A stretch of 54,619 bases of DNA from Methanobrevibacter arboriphilus JCM 13429 = DSM 1125 (GCF_002072215.1 NZ_JXMW01000011.1:1-54619); one strand, 5' to 3'. Shown: positions 19,721-28,759, counted from the first letter of the stretch. Numbers and translations are program-made. The notes: generated by a model not told the origin, from the letters alone.

Positions 19721-20430
19721 ATAATCACAACCTAAAGATTGTTAATAATTTATACAACTTTTAAATAAAGCTAAAATAATTATGTGAATGAACATTCAAT
19801 AGATATTTTAAACAAAAATACATTTATTTTAAACAAAATTCACCATATAATAACTTTAAATAAATATTTTCAAGTAGGAAATACACTTCCTATTGATATA
19901 TTGTTACTCATAGTAAATAATCTTTACTATTTTTATCCATGAAAAACACATAAATAACAAAAAAAATTATTAATAATAAAAATATTAATACTAATAATAA
20001 CAATAGTAATAATGGCATTAGCAATAATAACAGAAATAAGATTAAAAATACTAAATAGTAATATTAATATTAGTAATAGTAATAGTAATAAAATTAATAG
20101 TAATAATATTTATAGTAATAATATTAATGGCAATAGTAATAATATTGATACTAATAAGAATAATAATATTAATAAAAATATTAATAATATCAGAAATAGT
20201 ATTAATACTATTATTAAGAATAGTATTAAGAATAGTATTGATAATGATAGAAATAATAGTAATATTAATATTAGATATTATATTAATAAAAAGTAAAAAT
20301 ATAATAAATTATCATCTTATAAAAATTTTATAAAAGTATTTATAAAAATAATAGCAGAATAATAGATATTATAAAAATTATCTTATTGAATATAACTAAA
20401 CAATAGAAATAACTTACTAAAGGAATAAAA
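19721..20430. repeat. Low-complexity AAT/AGT spacer before mntP
   Basis: About 700 bases. The inverted repeat TGAATG-AA-CATTCA at 19785-19798 lies 65 bases upstream of the small minus-strand gene. From 19960 to 20290 the DNA is simple AAT/AGT/ATT sequence that happens to stay open as an Asn/Ser/Ile string; I do not consider it coding. The last 130 bases carry the mntP promoter; no manganese riboswitch was recognised. Confidence 0.65.
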
Positions 20431-21045
20431 ATGGATATAGTAACAATAATTCTAATTGCAATTGCATTAGCTATGGATGCATTTAGCATAGCTATAACCA
20501 AAGGATTTACTCTGAAAAACATAACTAAAATGCAATGTTTATGGTTTGGAATATTTTTTGGTGGTTTTCAAGCAGTTATGCCTATTTTAGGTTGGGCTTC
20601 TGGAATTCAATTAAAAGACTTGATTTCAGCAGTTGCTCCTTGGATAGCTTTCATATTACTTTTAACTATAGGAATTAAAATGGTTTATGAAAGTTTACAG
20701 ACGACAGACGAAGAAAATGCATATGAAGAAAATGCAATTGAAAAGAGTGAAGATGAAAATGGATTAATTAATAAAGGAAAATTTTCTTTTAAAGAGTTAA
20801 CACTTCTTTCAATAGCTACAAGTATAGATGCATTTGCAATTGGAGTTACTTTTGCTATTTTAAAAACACCCATACTTTTTCCAATAATACTTATAGGAAC
20901 AGTCTCATTTGTACTAACTGAAGCAGGAATATTAATTGGGCAACGAATAGGACATTATTTTGGAAATAAATTTGAAATCATTGGAGGAATAGTTTTAATT
21001 TTATTAGGATTTAAAATATTATTAGAAGGTTTAGGTATTTTATAA
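20431..21045 (+). CDS. mntP: Manganese efflux pump MntP
   Basis: MntP exports Mn2+ from the cytoplasm. The 204-residue protein has six hydrophobic segments in two homologous halves. Each half carries the characteristic Asp motif: IALAMDAFSIAITKGF near residue 15 and ATSIDAFAIGVTF near residue 135. A charged loop rich in Glu (about 93-115) joins the halves, as is usual. The ATG follows AAAGGAATA. Single gene, with no Mn sensor visible nearby. Confidence 0.92.
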   Translation: MDIVTIILIAIALAMDAFSIAITKGFTLKNITKMQCLWFGIFFGGFQAVMPILGWASGIQLKDLISAVAPWIAFILLLTIGIKMVYESLQTTDEENAYEENAIEKSEDENGLINKGKFSFKELTLLSIATSIDAFAIGVTFAILKTPILFPIILIGTVSFVLTEAGILIGQRIGHYFGNKFEIIGGIVLILLGFKILLEGLGIL

Positions 21046-21345
21046 TAAGTATTTATTCTAATATATATTCAAAAAATGAGTGTTTAAAATATGGATGTCT
21101 AAAAATAAGTGTTTAAAAATAAGTAGAATAGAAAACTAAATTTAAAATTAAAAACTATTAAAAAATAAAGAAATAATATAAATTCATTTTATATATAAAA
21201 ATAAGAGAAAAAATAACATTAGAAGTGTAAAAAAATAAAAATTAAAAAATATTAAAAAATTAAAAGGTGTTAGAAAATATTAAAAGTTATTAAAATTTAT
21301 TGAAAAATATTGAAACTTAAAAATAAACAATATTAATCAATTAAA
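21046..21345. other. AT-rich convergent spacer
   Basis: 300 bases between the convergent mntP and polyferredoxin genes. They contain short repeats (AAATAAGTGTTTAAAAATAAGT near 21100; TATTAAAAA units near 21245-21310) and probably the terminators of both genes. No gene is seen. Confidence 0.5.
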
Positions 21346-22359
21346 CTAATCAATTAAACTTCCAAGAATATTTTGCCATGATTTAGATTTAATATTGGAT
21401 AATTCCATACTAGTTCTATCTACAGATAATATTTTTTGAGGACAAGCTTTTTCACATGCACCACAAAGAACACAAACATCATCATTAACAGTCATGTGAT
21501 TATCAGTTAATGTTATTGCATTGCATGGGCAGACATCTAAACAAGCATGACATGCTTCACCAGTACAAAGTTTATCTTCTTCCTCATTTTCTTGAAGTAA
21601 TACTTCACCTTTAAAAGGCTTTAATGTATGAGCTGCATTTGAAGGACATATATTTTCACACCAGCTACAATTTACACAAGAAATCTCATCTAATACCACA
21701 TTTCCTGTAATTTCAACTGGAGGTATATTTTCACTATCCATACAAGTAGTACATACTGCTTTAATTGCATCTTCTGGACAGACTTTCTGACATATTTTAC
21801 AATACATACATTTTTCAGGATCTATCTCAATATCAGATGCATTAAATCTCCCAATATTTGAACTTGAATCAGTTTTTATTGTTATAGCATCAGCAGGACA
21901 CATTTCTTCACAAATGTGACAAGCTATACAATTATCCACCTCTGTTTTTATCTCACCAGATACAAGATTTTTTACTTTTGGTAGATCTCTTCTTACAAGA
22001 ATTGCATCTCTTGGACAATATAATTCACATTTTCCACAAAGAATACAATCTTCTTGATCAATATTTGTCCCATGACCCCATTTTGGATATTCTTTCATAT
22101 TTTTTGCAGCAAGATTATTAATTTTAAATTCCATAGCATTAAAAGGGCATGCAAAAGAACATAATCCACAAACAACACATTTATTTTCATCCATCCGGAT
22201 ATAATCCATATCCACTATTCCTCTAGCTATAGGCAAAATTGGACCAAGATTTAAAGCATTAGTTGGACATATATCAGAACATATTCCACATCCAACACAA
22301 ATATCATTATGGTGAATAACTTCCCTATTATCTTGTCCTTCACGGTGAGCTGAAGCCAT
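21346..22359 (-). CDS. FwdF-like polyferredoxin with eight cluster motifs
   Basis: A 337-residue polyferredoxin. I count eight Cys motifs, in order: CVGCGICSDICP, CVVCGLCSFACP, CILCGKCELYCP, CIACHICEEMCP, CMYCKICQKVCP, CVNCSWCENICP, CTGEACHACLDVCP (variant spacing) and CVLCGACEKACP. Eight [4Fe-4S] clusters and this length match FwdF/FmdF, the electron-wiring subunit of formylmethanofuran dehydrogenase. The gene follows a small ferredoxin gene by 12 bases with a GGTGAT site. No catalytic fwd genes are present. Other polyferredoxins (EhaP/Q, MvhB) are alternatives, but the count favours FwdF. Confidence 0.75.
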   Translation of the reverse strand: MASAHREGQDNREVIHHNDICVGCGICSDICPTNALNLGPILPIARGIVDMDYIRMDENKCVVCGLCSFACPFNAMEFKINNLAAKNMKEYPKWGHGTNIDQEDCILCGKCELYCPRDAILVRRDLPKVKNLVSGEIKTEVDNCIACHICEEMCPADAITIKTDSSSNIGRFNASDIEIDPEKCMYCKICQKVCPEDAIKAVCTTCMDSENIPPVEITGNVVLDEISCVNCSWCENICPSNAAHTLKPFKGEVLLQENEEEDKLCTGEACHACLDVCPCNAITLTDNHMTVNDDVCVLCGACEKACPQKILSVDRTSMELSNIKSKSWQNILGSLID

Positions 22360-22371
22360 TATATCACCAAT

Positions 22372-22563
22372 TTATGCTTTGCTAATAGCTTGATTAGGAC
22401 AATTTGCAATACAAAGATCACAATCATCACAATTTTCATCAATAACTTTTAAATTACCATTATCATCAATTAAAGCTTGTTGCTCACATAATTTTATACA
22501 TAATCCATCACCAGGACAATTATCTATATTTCCACATTTTTCAGAATCAATTTTAACAGTCAT
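22372..22563 (-). CDS. Small ferredoxin, first gene of the polyferredoxin operon
   Basis: A 63-residue ferredoxin-like protein. It has a late CDDCDLCIANCP motif giving one [4Fe-4S] cluster. The earlier segment CGNIDNCPGDGLCIKLCEQQAL has four cysteines with unusual spacing, probably a second cluster. The start is the second of two ATG codons, five bases after GGTGAT. In Methanothermobacter, fwdH precedes fwdF; this gene could be FwdH-like by position, but I cannot prove it. Confidence 0.7.
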   Translation of the reverse strand: MTVKIDSEKCGNIDNCPGDGLCIKLCEQQALIDDNGNLKVIDENCDDCDLCIANCPNQAISKA

Positions 22564-22699
22564 CATATCACCTCGATTATTAATTATAATATTTGCGATA
22601 TGAATATATAAACATAACGATTTTAATTAAGCATGCAAATTTAACAGGTTTAGTTTTATGAAAAATTTTATAAAAAATAAAAAATAGTAAAAATCTTTA

Positions 22700-22761
22700 A
22701 GAAGGAAGATAGAAAGTTAAATGATCTTTGATATTGGTATAAATTATTTTTTCTTCCTTCT
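22700..22761. other. 10-bp inverted repeat with 42-base spacer
   Basis: AGAAGGAAGA / TCTTCCTTCT, perfect. It would fold into a stem if transcribed on either strand, with an A-run or T-run next to the arms. It may be the core of a small RNA or an orphan terminator; the neighbouring genes both read away from it. Confidence 0.35.
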
Positions 22762-23097
22762 AATGTCATTAACTATTAAAAATAAATTATATATTCAATT
22801 GTAATTTTCATGCAAATCATAGGTTTAGTAAAAATATATATTTATAAATCATAGCAAATGACAAGTTATAATATTATAACACTTGTTATATAAAATTTTT
22901 GTAACAATTATTTGCTTACAATAAGATCTAAATATAAATCCTATTATATTGCAAATATCTATTAAAATTGGAAATATTTATAATATAATAAATTTTATAT
23001 TTAGATTTTATATTGATTTTTATAATTCTATATAATTTTTATAATAAAAGATAAAAGTCTAAAAACAATAAGAGCCTAATGTGAAAAAATGTAAAAA

Positions 23098-23135
23098 AGC
23101 AACCATATTAAATTAAAATAGCAACCATATTAAAT
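23098..23135 (+). promoter_or_regulatory. Two direct repeats upstream of the DUF5654 promoter
   Basis: AGCAACCATATTAAAT at 23098-23113 and 23120-23135, exact copies 22 bases apart (about two helical turns). They lie just upstream of a TATA-like element at about 23143-23158. Position and phasing suggest paired binding sites for a regulator. Confidence 0.5.
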
Positions 23136-23238
23136 AATATAAATAATATTTATATCTAAAATGACTTAACAACTAAATTAAGAGTTAAATAGAAATATTA
23201 ATTAATATTGAATTAATAATATATAAGTGGTGATAAAT

Positions 23239-23487
23239 ATGGGAGATAGTATGAAAGTTCAAACATTAAAAACATTAGCCACATTGATGACAACTGCTTT
23301 TGCATTTATTGCAGGTTTAGCTTGGAATGGCGCTATACAAGCTGTAATAAATGAATTTTTAAAAGCAGGGTCTGCGACAATGGGATTAATTATATATGCA
23401 GTTATAGTGACAATAATAGCTGTAATTGTTACAATAATAATTGGAAGATCCCTAGGAAAGTTAGGAATAGAATTAGATGAAGAATAA
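23239..23487 (+). CDS. DUF5654 family small membrane protein
   Basis: An 82-residue protein with two membrane helices, LATLMTTAFAFIAGLAW and GLIIYAVIVTIIAVIVTIII. A short basic/acidic C-terminal tail follows (GRSLGKLGIELDEE). The pattern, including AFIAGLAWNGAIQA, fits the DUF5654 family common in methanogens; no function is known. GGTGAT at 23229-23234 selects ATG 23239; the next ATG at 23251 has its own GGGAG and is possible. The direct repeats upstream suggest regulation. Confidence 0.8.
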   Translation: MGDSMKVQTLKTLATLMTTAFAFIAGLAWNGAIQAVINEFLKAGSATMGLIIYAVIVTIIAVIVTIIIGRSLGKLGIELDEE

Positions 23488-23704
23488 TCTTTAAAAAGTA
23501 TTATTCTTTATTTATTATTAATTTTAATTATTACATTAAAATTTAATCTAAAATTAAATTAAAATTTAATCTAAAAATATTATTTTTTTAATTATATTGT
23601 TTATTTTAGTACTTATTTTAGTTTTAAAAATCAATCATTTTAAAATTTAATAAAACTTAATCAACCATTATTTTTCACAATGAAGATAAAAATGAAACTA
23701 TAAT

Positions 23705-24268
23705 CTAAATATAAGCTATAGAATCTTTAATATTAGAATAAATATTCCCTAAAACACTACTAATATTCTTTTCCATATGTACAGTTTGAAGATGATTATC
23801 TGTATCAAGAGTAATATTATAATCTAAAGATTTCCAGAATTCTAATGCTCCATCAAGATTTTTATGAGTATGGAGATATATTTTTTTATACTTACTATTT
23901 TTTGAGAATTTTTCTGCTTCACCAACAAGTGCAGAAGCGATTCCTACTCTACGATAATCTTCATCAATAAAAGCTCTCCATATACTTGCAGTAGAATTCC
24001 TACAATAAAGATTACTAAATTGTTCAAATTCCCTATCATACTCTCTAATAGCCAATGTACCAATAATATTCTCATTTTTATCCTGTGCAATGAAAAAACT
24101 ATTTCGTTTATTATTTAAATAGACTTCCTCCAAATTTTTTATATCTCCATGATATTTTGGTATGTAGCCATAACCATATTCCTTTTTAATCATTTTAAAA
24201 AGAAATTTTTTAGTTTTTAGTGGGAAAATTCCATCATCATCCAAAGTTCTAATTTTATAATATTTCAA
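23705..24268 (-). CDS. GNAT family N-acetyltransferase
   Basis: A 187-residue acetyltransferase of the GNAT fold. It shows NIIGTLAIREYD as beta strand 4, WRAFIDEDYRRVGIASALVGEAEKF as the acetyl-CoA-binding motif A (RRVGIA in the R/Q-x2-G-x-G/A position), and KKIYLHTHKNLDGALEFWKSLDYNI as motif B. The substrate is unknown. It starts at a TTG 5 bases after GGTG. Its upstream region is full of TATTACTT elements. Confidence 0.85.
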   Translation of the reverse strand: MKYYKIRTLDDDGIFPLKTKKFLFKMIKKEYGYGYIPKYHGDIKNLEEVYLNNKRNSFFIAQDKNENIIGTLAIREYDREFEQFSNLYCRNSTASIWRAFIDEDYRRVGIASALVGEAEKFSKNSKYKKIYLHTHKNLDGALEFWKSLDYNITLDTDNHLQTVHMEKNISSVLGNIYSNIKDSIAYI

Positions 24269-24840
24269 AATTACACCAACACAATAAAAAAGAATATTAA
24301 AATATGAACAGTTCTTAAGTAGTATAAAAATTATTACTTTTAAAAAATACTACATGGAAATAATATTACTTGCAAATATTAATTATAAAAAGTATTAATG
24401 GAAAAATTACTTGTAAAAAGTATTACTTTTTATGAGTTTATATCCAATTAAATAATACTCAAACCATTTATTTCAAGAAGTATTACTTTTTAAGCTTAAA
24501 AATACGAAATTGTAATACTTAAGAGAGTTATTTTAAAATTAAGAATATATTATCAACTTAATTATATATATTTTGTTATTAAATATATAATATAAAATAA
24601 TAATTGAAATATAAAATGAAAATATAATATATGAAATAAATCTAATAATAAATGAAAATTAAAATATAAGATAATAATTGAAATATACAAAAAACTATAT
24701 GATTAAAAATAACTAAAAAAAGATAGTTAATTAAAAAATATAGCTAAAGAATTGCATTTTCAATAAAACAAATGAATATGAAACATTAATTCCATTATCA
24801 AAGAGAATATCTAGTCAAGAGATAAAAAAAGGATGATAAA
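24269..24840. promoter_or_regulatory. Divergent regulatory region with TATTACTT elements
   Basis: About 570 bases between the GNAT gene and the nicotianamine synthase-like gene. Several TATTACTT-type motifs occur at about 24330, 24365, 24421 and 24481. One is a perfect 17-bp palindrome AAAAAGTATTACTTTTT at 24415-24431, and another is AAGTATTACTT at 24478-24488. Positions 24445-24467 repeat exactly at 25784-25806. These look like regulator sites. Confidence 0.5.
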
Positions 24841-25662
24841 ATGAGCTGTTATAAATATTGGGGCAAAATAGAAGAAATAGCTACTGCATTGGAAGACTAT
24901 GGAGATATTGATAAATATGGAGATTCTAAGCTCGACAATATTAAACTGGAAAAGATTTTAAAGCTATTAGACGAGGTTGAAATAATTGCTCATGATAATA
25001 TAATTGATTTCGACTCAGCAAAGCATATTCTAGATGATCCAAAAATGAATAAAGCTTTACAGCTAATAAGAAAATTTTATGTTTATGCTGGATCACGATT
25101 AGAAACTGAAAATGCAAAAAAGATTTTAGAATCAGAAAATCCTGAAAAAACTCTTGAATCATTCACATTCTTTGATAGATACGAAGGTTTGATTAAAAAC
25201 GAAAGTCAACTTGTTAAATTTGATGAAAATAAAAAAATAATCTTTATTGGAAGTGGTCCTTTACCTTTAACACTTATCATGTTTAATAAGATTTTTAAAT
25301 CAAAATGTATTGGAATTGAAATGGATGAGAAGGTAGCTAATTTATCTCGAGAAGTATTAAAGAAAATAAATATGGAAGAAAATATTGAAATAATTGTTGG
25401 TGATGAAAAAACAATACAAAATATCGATTATGACATTATTATGGTTGCAGCTCTTGCTGAACCAAAAGAAAGAGTTTTTGCAAATGTTTGGGAAATGATT
25501 AATGAAAAAACACCTGTTCTATATAGAACATATACTGGTATGAGGGCAATATTATATTCCCCTGTAACTGAGAAAGAAACTAGAGGGTTCCATAAAGAAG
25601 TAATGATACTTCCAACAGGAAATATAAATAACACATCAGTTCTAATAAGAAAAATAATTTGA
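24841..25662 (+). CDS. Nicotianamine synthase-like (thermonicotianamine) enzyme
   Basis: Nicotianamine synthases join aminocarboxypropyl groups from S-adenosylmethionine to make metal chelators; the Methanothermobacter enzyme makes thermonicotianamine, also using glutamate. This 273-residue protein has the family layout. A helical N-terminal domain holds FTFFDRYEGLIKNE (Tyr114, Glu115) at about 108-121. A Rossmann SAM-binding domain follows with IIFIGSGPLPLTLIMF at 133-148, GIEMDEKV and DYDIIMVAALA. Length and motifs are complete. The ATG follows AAAGGATGAT. A TMEM175-like gene follows 193 bases later. A role in binding Ni, Fe or other metals is inferred from the family. Confidence 0.85.
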   Translation: MSCYKYWGKIEEIATALEDYGDIDKYGDSKLDNIKLEKILKLLDEVEIIAHDNIIDFDSAKHILDDPKMNKALQLIRKFYVYAGSRLETENAKKILESENPEKTLESFTFFDRYEGLIKNESQLVKFDENKKIIFIGSGPLPLTLIMFNKIFKSKCIGIEMDEKVANLSREVLKKINMEENIEIIVGDEKTIQNIDYDIIMVAALAEPKERVFANVWEMINEKTPVLYRTYTGMRAILYSPVTEKETRGFHKEVMILPTGNINNTSVLIRKII

Positions 25663-25783
25663 TAATAAATACTAAAAATAAAAACTTCAACATCCTCAAA
25701 TAATTATTTAAGTATTTAAATTAATATATGAAAATTGATTACTAACAACTAAAATTACTATTCACTATCAACTAAAATAATAT

Positions 25784-25806
25784 CAATTAAATAATACTCA
25801 AACCAT
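25784..25806. repeat. 23-bp direct repeat, copy 2
   Basis: Exact copy of 24445-24467. This copy lies about 50 bases before the TMEM175-like gene, so the two copies flank the nicotianamine synthase-like gene. They may be a shared promoter element or the trace of a local duplication. Confidence 0.7.
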
Positions 25807-25855
25807 ATAAAAAAAATAATTTTCATAATATTATAATAATTAATGGAATGATTTA

Positions 25856-26449
25856 ATGACTATTGCTGATTCAAGATTAAGTAAAAATAGACTTTCAGCA
25901 TTAATGGATGGAATATTTGCCATTGCAATGACAATATTAATTCTTGGAGTAACACCACCATCCACTGTAGAGAATATAACACAACCACAGGTTATAAATT
26001 ACTTAATAAGCATAATTCCAGAATATGTAAGTTTTATAATAAGCTTTTTAATTATAAGTATATTATGGTTAAATTCCCATGCTCAATTTAAATATATAAA
26101 TAATATAAATAGTAGCTATTTATGGCTTAGTATATATGAATTAATAGCTATTGTTAGTATTCCTTTAACAACAGCAATTTTTACAAGCTATGGAAACTTT
26201 ACAATAGGAACAGTCCCATTTAACATTAATCTATTAGTTATTGGGATTATAAATGTTACTAAATGGAATCATCTAGTTAAAAATAATCTATTAATTCCTG
26301 ATATCTCTAAAGAAGAAATTAATACCATATCAAAAAGTAAAAAAAGCTTTATAATCATTCCTATAATAAGTATGATTGTTTCTGTTTTTATACCTCTTTA
26401 TTGTGGACTTGTATATTTCTTAATTTTTATACAAACACGTTTGAGATAA
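25856..26449 (+). CDS. TMEM175/DUF1211 family channel protein
   Basis: A 197-residue membrane protein with about six hydrophobic segments. The first carries the family signature RLSALMDGIFAIAMTILIL, whose Phe-x3-Asp-like arrangement and Ile lining define the selectivity helix of TMEM175-type potassium channels. LWLNSHAQFKYINNINSSYLWL follows, as usual for bacterial and archaeal members with one repeat. They assemble as tetramers. The ATG follows GGAATGATT. Potassium conduction is known for some family members and is inferred here. Confidence 0.85.
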   Translation: MTIADSRLSKNRLSALMDGIFAIAMTILILGVTPPSTVENITQPQVINYLISIIPEYVSFIISFLIISILWLNSHAQFKYINNINSSYLWLSIYELIAIVSIPLTTAIFTSYGNFTIGTVPFNINLLVIGIINVTKWNHLVKNNLLIPDISKEEINTISKSKKSFIIIPIISMIVSVFIPLYCGLVYFLIFIQTRLR

Positions 26450-26776
26450 TAAATTTAAAAAATATAAAAGAATAGATTATAATGTAAAATTAAATTATAA
26501 TGTAAATGATATGATATCAAATTATTAAACTATATCATAAATTAACTATCATTATAAATTTCATTATAAACTACCTTTATTTAAACGATTTTTATTATAA
26601 ACTATTAAATTATCTCTTTATAGTTAATTCCTTTATAATTAATACTATTTTTAATAATAAAATATAATAAAAAAGGTTCAAATTATATGAACCAATTATT
26701 AAATTATATTAAATATTAAATATATTAAATTATATTTGTTATTAAAGTATATTGTATAATCAATTATTAATTAGAA
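26450..26776. other. AT-rich convergent spacer
   Basis: About 330 bases between convergent genes. They contain imperfect repeats of TATCATAAATTAACTATCATTATAAATT type and an inverted AATTATA pattern. No gene or clear terminator hairpin was recognised. Confidence 0.5.
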
Positions 26777-27697
26777 TTATGCTCTAATTAATGTAGCTCT
26801 AGATCCATATGCTTTATCTTTACCAGAACTTCCACAATAATCTGCATCACAGTATTTACAAGTTAATTCTTTCTCATAAACACCTTTTGGATTTATTACT
26901 AATCCTCCATATTTTCCACATAAAGGACAGTAGTTTTCCCAAGTATTTGTAGTCCATTTATAAGGAAGTCCAGTTCCACCAGCACTTGGTAATGATGTGA
27001 TAGTTATTGTATTTTTAGTTGTTGTGTTTTTTGAAGATTTATAACTGTCTGTTGAAGGTTCATAGCTATTTGAAGATTTTTTAGACTCATCATATGAGTT
27101 ATCTAAATTTTTAGACTTATTATCAGAACTATTTGATTTTTTAGATTTTTCAGTATTAATATTAGAATTTTCAGATTTATTTACTGAATTACTAGCAGAA
27201 GATTTCTTTAAAGAAGAATCTTTAGAAACTGATTTATCACTAGATTTAAGATTTTTAGAATCACTAATCATTTTTTTAGAACTATCTACTACATTAGAAT
27301 CATAATTTTTATTATAATTTTTTAAATAACCTAATTTCTTTAAATAAGAAGATGTTACTTCATTAACAATTCCATTAGTCTTTAAACCATTTTCAGCTTG
27401 AAATATTTCTACTGCTTTTTTAGTATAAGGACCAAAATCACCATCAATTTTTCCAATGTAAAATCCACCAGAATAAAGGGCTTTTTGAAGTGAAACAACA
27501 TTTTCACCACTATCACCAAACTTTAACGTATGATCAATAGTTTTCGAATTATTTGAAACTTTATCATCAGAGATAGAAGTTCCATTTTTAGTATTTGGCA
27601 TTTCTTGAGTAGCTGAAACAGATACTATAGAAAATGCTACACAGATAATAAATACTGCGTAATATATTTTATTTAAATTAATATTTTCCGCCTCCAC
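26777..27697 (-). CDS. Secreted protein: PG-binding-like domain plus C-terminal zinc-ribbon-like module
   Basis: Paralogue of the gene at 9349-10143. It has the same signal peptide region (YYAVFIICVAFSIVSVSA) and the same peptidoglycan_binding_1-like domain at about 57-122 (FGDSGENVVSLQKALYSGG, GDFGPYTKKAV). A long Ser/Lys/Asn linker of about 110 residues follows. The C-terminal 55 residues differ completely: Cys257-x2-Cys260 and Cys280-x2-Cys283 plus Cys288 suggest a zinc ribbon or small metal site. An extracellular cell-wall role is inferred. The GTG start is weak: GGAGG lies after it, and AUU five codons later fits better. Confidence 0.78.
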   Translation of the reverse strand: MEAENINLNKIYYAVFIICVAFSIVSVSATQEMPNTKNGTSISDDKVSNNSKTIDHTLKFGDSGENVVSLQKALYSGGFYIGKIDGDFGPYTKKAVEIFQAENGLKTNGIVNEVTSSYLKKLGYLKNYNKNYDSNVVDSSKKMISDSKNLKSSDKSVSKDSSLKKSSASNSVNKSENSNINTEKSKKSNSSDNKSKNLDNSYDESKKSSNSYEPSTDSYKSSKNTTTKNTITITSLPSAGGTGLPYKWTTNTWENYCPLCGKYGGLVINPKGVYEKELTCKYCDADYCGSSGKDKAYGSRATLIRA

Positions 27698-27699
27698 TA

Positions 27700-27734
27700 T
27701 CTAGAAATTTTTCTTATAAAGGTCAATTTCTAGA
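27700..27734 (-). promoter_or_regulatory. Leader hairpin before the second PG-binding-like gene
   Basis: TCTAGAAATT (27700-27709) / AATTTCTAGA (27725-27734), the same 10-bp stem as at 10145-10177, with a 15-base loop of different sequence. Conserved arms with a diverged loop point to selection on the stem or on the arms as a binding site. Confidence 0.7.
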
Positions 27735-27757
27735 GAAAGTAATATTGAACAAACTCA

Positions 27758-27773
27758 TATATAAATATTTGGG
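27758..27773 (-). promoter_or_regulatory. BRE/TATA promoter of the second PG-binding-like gene
   Basis: Minus strand CCCAAATATTTATATA, identical to 10202-10217. It lies 24 bases from the outer edge of the leader hairpin, against 25 in the other copy, which places the transcript start at the hairpin. Confidence 0.7.
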
Positions 27774-28759
27774 CATAAAATCTAAAAATAAGAATCTTGA
27801 AATCTTTTTAAATGAAAAAAAGGAAATTAAAAAGGTTTCAAATTAATGATCATTGGAATTAAGAGAACTAGCAATATCATAATAAGAAGTATGAATATTC
27901 TAACTCATCTAATAAAATAAAAAAATTTAATATAATATTTAGAAGAATTAAAATGGTTTATATAAATATTTAAAGAATCATAATAAATTTAAAATTCAAA
28001 AACACTATAAAATATACATAAAACTTAAAAATAAGATAAAATAAAATAAAGAAAAACCTAAAAAATAAAAGATAATCAATATTTAATATATTTAAAAATT
28101 TTAATCAATATTATTTATATTTTAAAAGTTAATTTATTATTTATATTTAAAAGTTAATTTAATAATTTTTAAAATTTATTAAACAGTTCTTATTATTATG
28201 CAAAAAAGTATTAATTCATTATTAATCGTACAAAGATATATATTATTATTATAAAGTACTAAAAACCCAAAACATTATATACCTTAACATATAATTTAAT
28301 AATACAAAAAAAATATATAGTTTTATTTTTATTTGATTATAAAAATTATATATATGAAAATAAATTTTATAGATTATTTAAGGAAAATTACAATAATACT
28401 ACAATAATACTAATTTAATAATATTTTTACACCAATATATAAATTAATATACAAATTTTTATCATTTGTTTATTTAACAATTGTTTTATTTATCATTATT
28501 TTAATGATTTAATAGATTGCCTATATGATTTTATTTTTTTTTATTTAATATAGCTATAACTATTTAAAATATTAGTTAATATTTATTTAACTTATTAAAA
28601 TAGCATACAATATTAATATTTATTTAAATTGAATAATTGTATGAATAATTACATAATAAAGGATTATTATTGTTAATTAACTTAAATAAAAGGAATTATA
28701 TAAAGATATTATAAATAATTAAATATTTTTATAATTTCGACATTAAAAGGGGGGAGAAT
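27774..28759. other. Long AT-rich divergent region
   Basis: About 990 bases between the PG-binding-like gene and the receiver-glycosyltransferase gene. They hold many TTTATATT and TATTTATT repeats (28100-28180, 28560-28640) but no gene or strong hairpin that I could find. GGGGGGAG at 28749-28756 is the ribosome site of the next gene. The length suggests a complex promoter or an unseen small RNA. Confidence 0.5.

Larger units (their letters stand above)
22567..23238. other. Divergent regulatory region
   Basis: About 670 bases between the ferredoxin operon (minus) and the DUF5654 gene (plus). Contents: a TTTATATA promoter for the ferredoxins near 22595-22610; an inverted repeat AGAAGGAAGA (22700-22709) / TCTTCCTTCT (22752-22761); and two direct copies of AGCAACCATATTAAAT (23098 and 23120) before a TATA-like ATATTTATATC near 23146. 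No gene is seen. Confidence 0.6.

Noticed and set aside
20012-20296. Open frame of 94 codons made almost only of Asn, Ser, Ile and Lys
   Set aside because: It lies in simple AAT/AGT repeat DNA that stays open by chance; there is no ribosome site, and the overlapping frame is equally open and equally repetitive.
20297-20430. Manganese riboswitch before mntP
   Set aside because: The leader is plain A/T with no GC-rich paired arms of the yybP-ykoY type.
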